The position numbers and the translations under genes are program-made. From the NCBI GenBank assembly GCA_946647055.1, contig CAMPCT010000105.1, positions 1-7,216 on the forward strand: 7,216 nucleotides of DNA. Reading direction: 5' to 3'. Positions 1 to 5,336 of the stretch are shown in pieces. Below the pieces are notes generated by a model. That model had not been told where the DNA came from, did no database searches, and saw nothing but the letters and a program-made list of their open reading frames with translations. Each line of letters opens with the position of its first letter. The first letter of the stretch is position 1. Origin of the DNA: an uncultured Atopobium sp. GTDB taxonomy: Bacteria; Actinomycetota; Coriobacteriia; Coriobacteriales; Atopobiaceae.

Positions 1-3
1 TTC

Positions 4-38
4 GTGTCTCCGCGAGCAACTGTTGCCGGGGGAGACAC
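4..38. repeat. Inverted repeat / hairpin at left edge
   Basis: An 8-bp perfect stem (GTGTCTCC at 4-11 pairs with GGAGACAC at 31-38) encloses 19 nt. Those 19 nt contain a smaller GCAAC/GTTGC pairing at 16-26. The stem ends exactly where the 51-bp repeat at 39 begins. No T-run follows on either strand, so a classical intrinsic terminator is not shown. It could be a terminator of the I-shaped kind or part of a repeat element that continues beyond the window. What lies to its left is unknown. Confidence 0.5.
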
Positions 39-89
39 AGTCCCGCCGGGAGCCCGTCAGTTTAATGATTGGTAGGGGCGGCGGGACTC
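39..89. repeat. 51-bp direct repeat, left copy
   Basis: This stretch is identical over 51 bases to 173-223, an offset of 134. Its ends are themselves inverted (AGTCCCGCC at 39-47 pairs with GGCGGGACT at 80-88), so each copy can fold as a long hairpin. Positions 70-89 equal the 3' end of the neighbouring tRNA-Leu(UAA), including the encoded CCA, and 39-69 equal the DNA immediately downstream of that tRNA. With a 4-nt gap the match continues to 93. The arrangement resembles the direct repeats left by elements that target tRNA 3' ends, but a local duplication is equally possible. Confidence 0.85.
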
Positions 90-93
90 CCGC
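70..93 (-). pseudogene. tRNA-Leu 3'-end fragment with shortened T-loop
   Basis: Read on the minus strand this is a truncated copy of the 3' part of tRNA-Leu(UAA): T-stem, the 3' half of the acceptor stem, discriminator A and CCA. The intact gene has GCGGG-TTCGAGT-CCCGC in the T-arm. Here the loop is only AGT, having lost the four bases TTCG, so the T-arm cannot be functional. No D-arm, anticodon arm or 5' acceptor strand is found beyond it. It is a remnant, produced either by duplication or by a recombination event at the tRNA end. Confidence 0.6.
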
Positions 94-134
94 GCTCGCG
101 TCGCTCGCGCTCCAAGGCCTCGCTGCGCTCGGCC

Positions 135-159
135 CGCGAGGCGCCACCGGCGCCTCGCG
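135..159. repeat. 11-bp GC-rich hairpin between the direct repeats
   Basis: CGCGAGGCGCC (135-145) pairs perfectly with GGCGCCTCGCG (149-159) around the 3-nt loop ACC. This is a very stable stem. It lies 45 bp downstream of the tRNA-Leu 3' end on the minus strand, a suitable place for a terminator of the ppx/tRNA transcripts. It is not followed by a T-run, so termination is an inference. A second small stem lies beside it (CTCCCGG 162-168 with CCGGGAG 180-186). The 83 bp between the two direct repeats show no reading frame worth calling. Confidence 0.6.
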
Positions 160-172
160 ACCTCCCGGTTCG

Positions 173-223
173 AGTCCCGCCGGGAGCCCGTCAGTTTAAT
201 GATTGGTAGGGGCGGCGGGACTC
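173..223. repeat. 51-bp direct repeat, right copy overlapping tRNA-Leu
   Basis: Identical to 39-89. Its right 20 bases (204-223) are the 3' end of the functional tRNA-Leu gene, and its left 31 bases are the downstream flank. Just outside and overlapping its left edge, 167-181 is an inverted copy of the tRNA T-arm (GGTTCGAGTCCCGCC) that pairs with 214-228. The tRNA end therefore has both a direct and an inverted partner close by. Confidence 0.85.
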
Positions 224-288
224 GAACCCGCAAGCCTTTCGGCGAAGAATTTTAAGTTCCCTGCGTCTGCCAATTCCGCCACGCCCCC
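204..288 (-). tRNA. tRNA-Leu, anticodon UAA
   Basis: The minus strand folds as a complete class II tRNA. The acceptor stem is GGGGGCG with CGCCCCT (first pair G-U), followed by discriminator A and a gene-encoded CCA at 204-206. The anticodon stem GGGAA/TTCTT holds the loop CTTAAAA, giving anticodon UAA, which reads UUA and, by wobble, UUG. The long variable arm is GCC-GAAA-GGC, typical of tRNA-Leu, and the T-arm is GCGGG-TTCGAGT-CCCGC. The gene starts 29 bp after the ppx stop codon, so it may be co-transcribed with it. TACCCT at 305-310 (minus sense) could serve as a -10 box of its own, but no good -35 is visible. UUA codons are rare in such high-GC genomes, so this is probably a minor isoacceptor. 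Confidence 0.95.
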
Positions 289-317
289 ACGAGCGCATGG
301 GGACAGGGTAGCGCAAA

Positions 318-1286
318 TCACTCCCAGGTGGTACCGAGCGTCCCCTCGGCGCAGGCAATCGCCAGACCAAAGAGCAGGTCGGACTCGCTCACGACAAGCT
401 CGTCGAAGCCCGTTGCGTCCATGAGCTCGGCGACGGCGATGATGCCGCCCAGAATGACCTTCGCGCGCTTTGCCTGCAGACCGGGAATGGTCTCTATCCG
501 GTCAAGCGGAAGTGACGCCACGCGCTCCTCCACCGTCCGCACGTCCTCGCGTGAGAGACGCGCCAAATGCACGCGAGATGAGTCATAGGGAACGAGCCCC
601 AGCTTGATGGCCACGATCGAGGTGACCGTGCCGCCACAGGTGACGAGCTTGTCGGGCGACGGGGCATCCCCCAGCGCGGCGCGGCGCTCGGCCAAGGCAG
701 CCTCGAACCGCTCGCGGCACAGCTCGTGTGCTGCCGCGATGCCCTCCGTCGTGGGCGGGTACTGGTTGTGCAGGCAGCGGTCGGTCACCCGGCGGCAGCC
801 GATGTCGACGGACCTCACCCAAGCGACGTCGGCGGCACCGGAGTTCGCGTCACAGACGCCATCGACCAGCTCGGTCGAGCCGCCACCGTTGTCGGCGACG
901 AGCACATGCCCGCCGCCCGCGGCCCTCGCGGCACCAAGGAATGTGAGCCGACCCTCCATGTCCCCGGGGATGACCTGGGCGGTTATGCCCATCTGCGCAA
1001 GCCGGTCCACCAACTCGGAGGAGTTGGCGGCATCGCGCGCGGCGCTCGTCATCGTGCAGACGAGCCGCTCGGCACCAAACTCGCGAATACGCCCCAGGTA
1101 GCCACTGGCGCAGTCGACGACACGACCAATCGCCGCCTCGTCGAGCAGGCCCGTCTGGTCCACGCCGACGCCCAGCTCGCAGATGGTCGAGGTCTTCTCC
1201 AGCGAGACGACCTCGCCATGCTCGACCTCCGCCAGGGCGAGCCGGCAGGTGACGGTCCCGATGTCTATGCAGGCGACTCGAGCCAT
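318..1286 (-). CDS. Ppx/GppA family phosphatase (exopolyphosphatase-like)
   Basis: The 322-residue product belongs to the ASKHA-fold Ppx/GppA family, whose members release phosphate from polyphosphate or convert pppGpp to ppGpp in the cytoplasm. Visible family motifs are DIGTVTCRL (8-16, usually DIGSNS), TSAARD (80-85), DNGGGSTEL (132-140, phosphate-binding loop), CGGTVTS (217-223), GLQAKRAKVILGG (269-281) and SESDLLFG (300-307). Its length matches the short two-domain form without the C-terminal HD extension of E. coli Ppx. The start is the ATG two bases after the ftsB-like stop; a 22-residue upstream extension would overlap that gene and adds only arginine-rich sequence before MARVACIDIG. 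No strong ribosome site is seen, so translation is probably coupled to the gene before it. The usual GxEEAR motif reads GDMEGR (108-113), so one conserved glutamate is replaced. Which substrate it uses cannot be told from sequence. Confidence 0.9.
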   Translation of the reverse strand: MARVACIDIGTVTCRLALAEVEHGEVVSLEKTSTICELGVGVDQTGLLDEAAIGRVVDCASGYLGRIREFGAERLVCTMTSAARDAANSSELVDRLAQMGITAQVIPGDMEGRLTFLGAARAAGGGHVLVADNGGGSTELVDGVCDANSGAADVAWVRSVDIGCRRVTDRCLHNQYPPTTEGIAAAHELCRERFEAALAERRAALGDAPSPDKLVTCGGTVTSIVAIKLGLVPYDSSRVHLARLSREDVRTVEERVASLPLDRIETIPGLQAKRAKVILGGIIAVAELMDATGFDELVVSESDLLFGLAIACAEGTLGTTWE

Positions 1287-1288
1287 GG

Positions 1289-1864
1289 CTACTTGGAGAC
1301 GAACTCGGGGGCCTCGTACGAGAAGATGAAGTCGAGCACGTCTATGTACCACGGGTTGTCGTCGCTGCGGGACTGGACGGCAGATGCGGACGAGTCGGCC
1401 GTGCCGCGGTCGTCCACCTCGAGCCCCTCCACCATGACCGGCTGTTCCCCGGGCAGCACATAGCCGCGCTTGCGCGCCTCGTCCTCGATGCCCTCACGCG
1501 ACTGGAGCCTGTCGACCTCGGCCCGCAACTCCGCATTGCTGGCATTGAGCTCGGCAAGCTGTGCGGTATAGACCTGCTCGTCCCTCGTTGCCGCATAGAG
1601 CGAGCGCACGGGGCCATAGAGGAACACCACCACGATGGCGAGGAAGCCAAGGATGACGATCGCGCGACGGGCGGCAGGAGAGCTGGGGAGGCTGACCTGG
1701 GGAAGCTTGACCTCTGGGACGGGCAGCCTCTTGAGAAGCCCCTTGGGCTTGTGCTCCATCACCGCGGGGCGAACGCCGTACTCCTTGCGCCTCTGCTCGG
1801 CAGCATCGGGTGACGCCTTTGCGGCGCGCGGCCTGAACTGGATTGTCTCGTGCTGGGAGCTCAT
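1289..1864 (-). CDS. FtsB/DivIC-type septum formation initiator protein
   Basis: The 191-residue product is a bitopic membrane protein of the FtsB/DivIC family, which forms a complex with FtsL and FtsQ/DivIB and activates septal wall synthesis at the divisome. It has a basic, proline-containing cytoplasmic tail of about 67 residues, one membrane span (about 68-85, AIVILGFLAIVVVFLYGPV), then an extracellular coiled coil (about 93-124, with TAQLAELNASNAELRAEVDRL). The family hallmark IEDEARKRGYVLPGEQPV follows (126-143). The C-terminal extension of about 45 residues is acidic and serine-rich and ends in NPWYIDVLDFIFSYE. Both tails make it longer than the roughly 100 residues of E. coli FtsB, as is common in Actinomycetota. 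The stop is two bases before the ppx-like start, so the two form an operon. The ribosome site upstream of the ATG is weak (GAGACGAAG). Confidence 0.9.
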   Translation of the reverse strand: MSSQHETIQFRPRAAKASPDAAEQRRKEYGVRPAVMEHKPKGLLKRLPVPEVKLPQVSLPSSPAARRAIVILGFLAIVVVFLYGPVRSLYAATRDEQVYTAQLAELNASNAELRAEVDRLQSREGIEDEARKRGYVLPGEQPVMVEGLEVDDRGTADSSASAVQSRSDDNPWYIDVLDFIFSYEAPEFVSK

Positions 1865-1926
1865 GTCGTCTTCGTCTCTGGTGCGTGTGATGTGCCTGTT
1901 GGTTGCGTTTGGTGGAGCCTCTTCCC

Positions 1927-1980
1927 TTTATACCAGAGCGGCGGCGCTCACGTCTTGCGATTGGGCGAATTCACGCAAGA
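1927..1980 (-). promoter_or_regulatory. Probable promoter with inverted-repeat operator for ftsB-ppx
   Basis: In the 143-bp gap between the kinase stop and the ftsB-like start, the minus strand carries TATAAA (1927-1932), a good -10 hexamer about 60 bp before the start codon. No consensus -35 stands at 16-18 bp. Instead a 7-bp inverted repeat, TCTTGCG (1953-1959) with CGCAAGA (1974-1980), overlaps that position, with a 14-bp spacer. A dyad there fits a repressor or activator site. The -10 is moderately supported; the operator is inference. Confidence 0.4.
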
Positions 1981-2007
1981 AGGGGCACGGGGGCAGGGTC
2001 GACGTCG

Positions 2008-3099
2008 CTACAGCTCGGTCTCCCCCTCGGGAAGCATGATGTTTGGCAGCTTGAGGTCGCAGGCGCGGACACGTCGTCCCAAATAGCCGTTGAGCCCGTC
2101 AAAGAGTTCGTCCAAGCCTATCCGCGCGGCTTGGTCGGGATGGATTCCGGCAAGGATGAGCCGAACGAGCGACTCGTCCTCGTCGACATGGGCCTCGAGG
2201 GGGATGGGTGCGTACCCGAGCTTCATCTTGTAGGGGCTGAGTCCCTTCTCCACCTGGTTGAACAGCACGCGATAGGGCGTATGCCCCGCATACAGCTCGT
2301 ACAGGACGCTGCAGAGCGCGTAGGAGTCGATTGACGGGGACTTCCTCAGGACATCGATGTCATCCATGTCGCTGCTCAGCATCTCGGGCGGGGCATACTC
2401 CGGCGTTCCATTGCGATAGAGGCCGACCATCGTGATGGAGGTCAGCCCCATCGCCGTCATCGAGGAACTGCCCATGTCGACGAGATGCGCATCGAAGGTC
2501 AGACTCTCGATCTGGCGCTCGAGGGGTATGCCGCTCGTCCGCAACATGATGTTGCGTGGGGAGATGTCGCGATGGGCAAACCCCGGCCGGGCAAGGCGGG
2601 CGCGCAGGAGGGTCGCCGCGACCGCAGCCCCAAGGGCGGCCACCACGCGACCGTCGCGCTTGGTCCCCTGCCACGCGGGAAGCAGGGGCGTCGTGCTCAT
2701 GAGGGTCTTTCCCTCGACCCACTCCATGAGGATGACGGGGCCTCCCGCGTACCGGCCACGCCCGTGCAGTCGGGGGAAGCCGGGGATCCCCGACACCAGC
2801 GCGTGCGCCCGATACTCCTCCTCGAAGGCCCTGCTGAGGCCCGAATAGAGGTGCCTGACCTGCTCCTCGTCGTCGATGTCTCGGTTGACGAGGAGGCTCT
2901 TGAGGGCGAAGGGCTGGCCGAAGCTGTTGAAGACCTGCAGGATGCGGCCCGACCCTCCCTTGCGCATGGCCGCGGACGACGGTGCCAGCAGCGTCATGAA
3001 GCGCCTGCGCGCCTCGGGGATCTGGTTTGCGTCGAGCTTGCCCAGGGCCGTGAAGGCCTCGAGCTCGATGAGTTGCATGGGACCTTCGAGCTGTGCCAT
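2008..3099 (-). CDS. Hanks-type serine/threonine protein kinase
   Basis: The 363-residue protein is a cytoplasmic eukaryotic-type protein kinase. A glycine-rich stretch (GGSG, 48-51) precedes the ATP-binding lysine K67 in FALK. Helix C is likely around FEEEYRAHA (92-100). The catalytic loop is HRDISPRN (176-183), with D178 as catalytic base and N183 for metal. The magnesium motif is DMG (208-210) in place of DFG. The activation segment (211-231) is rich in Ser and Thr and ends at GTPEYAPPE (231-239). D258 in IDSYAL and R326 complete the C-lobe. All catalytic residues are present, so activity is expected. No membrane span or PASTA repeat is seen, unlike PknB. The start has GAGG 7 bp upstream, inside the end of the FHA gene, which stops 4 bp earlier; the two are surely co-transcribed. 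An alternative start is M8. The substrate is unknown; the FHA partner is the obvious candidate reader or target. Confidence 0.9.
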   Translation of the reverse strand: MAQLEGPMQLIELEAFTALGKLDANQIPEARRRFMTLLAPSSAAMRKGGSGRILQVFNSFGQPFALKSLLVNRDIDDEEQVRHLYSGLSRAFEEEYRAHALVSGIPGFPRLHGRGRYAGGPVILMEWVEGKTLMSTTPLLPAWQGTKRDGRVVAALGAAVAATLLRARLARPGFAHRDISPRNIMLRTSGIPLERQIESLTFDAHLVDMGSSSMTAMGLTSITMVGLYRNGTPEYAPPEMLSSDMDDIDVLRKSPSIDSYALCSVLYELYAGHTPYRVLFNQVEKGLSPYKMKLGYAPIPLEAHVDEDESLVRLILAGIHPDQAARIGLDELFDGLNGYLGRRVRACDLKLPNIMLPEGETEL

Positions 3100-3103
3100 G
3101 TCC

Positions 3104-4063
3104 CTACCTCACCTGCAACGCGAGAAACTGGGTCGTTGCGCCAAGGCAGACGATGTCACCCGCCCTGACCTCGACGGGATTGCCTTCGGCACCTCCCCGT
3201 CGCACCTGCGGCTCCTCGATGACGACCCTGCGCTTGTCGTCACCAGAGATGAGGTAGCTACCGTTCTTGGACCCCAGACCGCGACAGTACCACCGGCCGT
3301 CCCGCGCCCACACGGCCAGGTGCCTGCGAGAGACGTCCTCACCGACGTCGGTGATTCCCCGGCCGTCGGTGACGAGCAGCCCGATGACCGTCTCCTCGCC
3401 ATCTGCCGGAAGCTCATGGATGGGCAGGCTGATGACGCCATCGACGAGCCGCGCCAGGCCCAAGTGCGGCGCATCCACCGCAGCCTGCGCCGAAGCGGCG
3501 CGCGCGTCCTGCCGTCCTGCCTCGAGCGTCCCCAGGTCAATCGCAAGCTGGCGCTGGAGATACTGGTTGGTGACGCCCACGGCTTGGCGCGAGTCGCCCA
3601 GACAGCCGGCGGCGACAAAGAGCAGGAGCAGCAGGCTTGCCCGCGTGACCTCCTTCTTCACGCCCACGGACGACAGGCGTCTCATGCAGTTGAGATAGAG
3701 CTGTCCGTCACGGCCATGCTGGGAGAGGACGTCCGCCATGCCCTCCCCCGCCTCGCCCGCGTAGTGCGCGACGATTGCGGCAACCGCCTCGTCCCCGCCA
3801 CCGCGCCGGGAGACCATCATGCTCGTCAGGTGCCGAGCGCTCTCCGAGAAGTCGGCGAAGAGCGCCGGGTTGACCCTGTCGGGCTGCATGTGGACGATCT
3901 CGCGGGAGAGAAACGACCGCTCGGTCACGCGGTCGCGTGGGGAACGCCCCTGATAGATGGGCCGTGGTGACAGCAGTATCGCCGCAAGGTCCTGGTTGGA
4001 CAGACCCACCTGCACATGCAGGTCCTGGTACATGTACGAACTGGGCAGCTCTCGCTCCGCCAT
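3104..4063 (-). CDS. FHA-domain protein with uncharacterised N-terminal region
   Basis: The 319-residue product ends in a forkhead-associated domain (about 220-317), a phosphothreonine-peptide binding fold. The key residues are present: GR (234-235), SRRH (245-248) and GSKNGS (264-269), with the final LGATTQFLAL strand. The first 220 residues match no family I recognise. They look mostly helical and contain a short hydrophobic run (SLLLLLFVAAGC, 143-154), too short for a confident membrane span and too internal for a lipoprotein signal despite its lipobox-like VAAGC. The start at 4063 has GGGGGA at 7 bp spacing; M at 4078 is possible but has poorer spacing. The open frame runs on to 4423, but that part lies antisense to the divergent zinc-ribbon gene and across its promoter. 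The gene is followed 4 bp later by the kinase, whose phosphorylated form or products the FHA domain probably reads. Confidence 0.85.
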   Translation of the reverse strand: MAERELPSSYMYQDLHVQVGLSNQDLAAILLSPRPIYQGRSPRDRVTERSFLSREIVHMQPDRVNPALFADFSESARHLTSMMVSRRGGGDEAVAAIVAHYAGEAGEGMADVLSQHGRDGQLYLNCMRRLSSVGVKKEVTRASLLLLLFVAAGCLGDSRQAVGVTNQYLQRQLAIDLGTLEAGRQDARAASAQAAVDAPHLGLARLVDGVISLPIHELPADGEETVIGLLVTDGRGITDVGEDVSRRHLAVWARDGRWYCRGLGSKNGSYLISGDDKRRVVIEEPQVRRGGAEGNPVEVRAGDIVCLGATTQFLALQVR

Positions 4064-4304
4064 GGCCTCTTCCCCCATCGCCTTTGACACGATCTCGGAC
4101 ACGATGGTAGCGCGCGCCGCGCCACGCCACAAACGGGCGGGGGCCGTTTCCGTGAATTGTTGCGCAACAGGCCCTGGGCGTCCTGCCCCATAGTGGTTGC
4201 CAGCGACAAGAGTAGTGCGTGAGATGCGCTCACGTCCTCGCACGTCGCGGCCCTCGTAGGCTCTATAGTATGTCGTGTGTCGATTGGTCCGGAAAGGCGC
4301 CTCC
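4064..4304. promoter_or_regulatory. Divergent control region between FHA-kinase and zinc-ribbon genes
   Basis: This 241-bp gap should hold the start signals for both transcription units. Plus strand: TATAGT (4264-4269), or the overlapping TAGTAT (4266-4271), is a likely -10 about 35 bp before the zinc-ribbon start. CACGTC occurs twice at exactly 10-bp spacing (4231-4236 and 4241-4246), covering the -35 zone, and a 6-bp hairpin CGTGAG/CTCACG lies at 4218-4234. No clear minus-strand promoter is seen; its elements are probably in 4080-4200. Symmetry around the promoter suggests protein binding, but the regulator is unknown. Confidence 0.4.
4158..4169. promoter_or_regulatory. Perfect 12-bp palindrome, candidate operator
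   Basis: TGTTGCGCAACA is a perfect inverted repeat in the middle of the divergent gap. It is enclosed by an outer pair, GGGCC (4141-4145) and GGCCC (4170-4174). It lies about 95 bp upstream of the FHA start and about 95 bp upstream of the plus-strand -10, a place from which one bound dimer could affect both directions. Function is inferred only from symmetry and position. Confidence 0.35.
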
Positions 4305-5228
4305 ATGATTTGTCCCATCTGCAGTGCACATAATGACGACGGGCAGCGGTTCTGCATCGCCTGCGGTAGCCCGCTCGTGAGTACCGGATCGCCAGTCACA
4401 CCGTCCTCCTCGTCGGCAAGCATGCCCGTCTCCCCCCTCAGCAGGCGGCAGGCCGCGCGGGCTGCCGAGCGGCGATCGAGCCTGCCTCAGCTCCTCGCAG
4501 TCGGCATCGCGTCGGCAGTGCTGGGCTTTGGGCTGGTCTTCTGCCTGGGCGGGGGCCTGGAGCGCTACGCAAGCCCCAACGACGGCGAGACCGAGACAAC
4601 CGCTTCCCCGACATCCGAGGAGCCCGCGGAGAGCAGTGCGGCCGAGGACGAGCAGGACGCCGGTGCCACCGAGGAACCCGCAGACCAGGCCGAGCAGACC
4701 GAGACGCTCGAGCGCCTGTCTGGCCAGGACTCCGAGCCGCAGGAGGGAACGGCCATCACCGCGCTCACGCCCGAGGAGCAGTACCAGGCGAACCCCTTCA
4801 CGACGACCCATGCGGAATCCAGCTCCTTCCTGCAGTCCAGCCAGTGGGCTCAGTATTACTACGGCCCCGAGTGCGTCATGGACGGCAACCTGTCGACCGG
4901 ATGGTGCGAGGGCAGCGACACGGTGGGCGTCGGCGAGTGGGTGAGCATCAACGCGGACGGCGAGCAGTGGGTTCGCGGCGTGCGCATCGTCAACGGACAC
5001 CCGCGAAGGGAGGACGTCTACTTCCGGAACTGCCGCGTCAAGGGGGCCACCATCCAGCTCTCGGACGGCTTCGAGATGCACGTGACGCTCGACGACCTCT
5101 ACAACGACTGGCAGACCATCGACTTTGGCGGGTACCACCAGACCAGCTACATCCGCCTGACCATCGACTCGGTGTACGAGGGAAGCGAGTGGACGGACAC
5201 GCTCGTTTCCGAGATGGTCGCGTACTAG
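4305..5228 (+). CDS. Zinc-ribbon membrane protein with C-terminal discoidin-like (NADase-type glycan-binding-like) domain
   Basis: The 307-residue product begins with a zinc ribbon (C3-x2-C6, C17-x2-C20; CPIC and CIAC), followed by a Ser/Pro and basic stretch. One membrane span (about 61-85, LLAVGIASAVLGFGLVFCLG) comes next, then an acidic Glu/Thr/Ser/Ala linker (about 90-160). The C-terminal domain (about 170-307) has the pattern I associate with the NADase-type glycan-binding / F5-8C-like fold: MDGNLSTGWCEG (192-203), GVGEWVSI (208-215), NGHPRREDVYFRNCRVK (230-246) and DTLVSEM (298-304). Basic residues before the span place the zinc ribbon inside and the C-terminal domain outside. Three outer cysteines (190, 201, 243) could form one disulfide. 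The start ATG has GGAAAGG at 7 bp; the in-frame ATG 30 bp upstream lacks one. Role inferred: an envelope sensor or adaptor tied to the divergent kinase-FHA pair. The ligand is unknown. Confidence 0.85.
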   Translation: MICPICSAHNDDGQRFCIACGSPLVSTGSPVTPSSSSASMPVSPLSRRQAARAAERRSSLPQLLAVGIASAVLGFGLVFCLGGGLERYASPNDGETETTASPTSEEPAESSAAEDEQDAGATEEPADQAEQTETLERLSGQDSEPQEGTAITALTPEEQYQANPFTTTHAESSSFLQSSQWAQYYYGPECVMDGNLSTGWCEGSDTVGVGEWVSINADGEQWVRGVRIVNGHPRREDVYFRNCRVKGATIQLSDGFEMHVTLDDLYNDWQTIDFGGYHQTSYIRLTIDSVYEGSEWTDTLVSEMVAY

Positions 5229-5280
5229 GCGCGTGGCCCGCCGCCGACGCGGCTTTCCCACAACTTCCCCGCGCAGACGG

Positions 5281-5286
5281 TAGTAT
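5281..5286 (+). promoter_or_regulatory. Possible -10 element of the double zinc-ribbon gene
   Basis: TAGTAT lies 50 bp before the start codon in the 108-bp gap after the first zinc-ribbon gene. The same hexamer occurs 33 bp before the first zinc-ribbon gene (4266-4271). No clear -35 is visible and no terminator is seen in the gap, so read-through from the first gene may also supply transcription. Confidence 0.3.
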
Positions 5287-5336
5287 CCTTGTCCCGATGG
5301 TGTGGGATCTCGATTCTGCGGGACATGAGGTTGCCG

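Noticed and set aside
167..190. Second, plus-strand tRNA suggested by GGTTCGAGTCCC
   Set aside because: Only the T-arm consensus is present; the stem bases do not pair properly, and no anticodon arm or matching acceptor stem lies upstream.
1..223. CRISPR array
   Set aside because: There are only two repeats, too long and joined to a tRNA gene, with a single 83-bp spacer and no cas genes.
1287..1352. 22-codon upstream extension of the Ppx-like protein
   Set aside because: It overlaps the end of the ftsB-like gene and reads as arginine-rich out-of-frame sequence. The family motif begins directly after MARVAC at 1286.
3601..3640. Membrane anchor or lipoprotein signal in the FHA protein (VAAGC)
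   Set aside because: The hydrophobic run is only about 12-15 residues long and lies in the middle of the protein, where a lipobox cannot act.
2876..3970. 364-codon plus-strand frame across the kinase and FHA genes
   Set aside because: It is antisense to two well-supported genes and has no recognisable protein features.
4064..4423. 120-codon N-terminal extension of the FHA protein
   Set aside because: It would overlap the start of the divergent zinc-ribbon gene and its promoter. The best ribosome site stands at the ATG at 4063, and the extra sequence shows no domain features.
4263..5261. 332-codon open frame on the minus strand opposite the zinc-ribbon/discoidin gene
   Set aside because: It is fully antisense to a gene with clear zinc ribbon, membrane span and domain motifs, and its translation is low-complexity with no recognisable motif. 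It is a by-product of high GC content.
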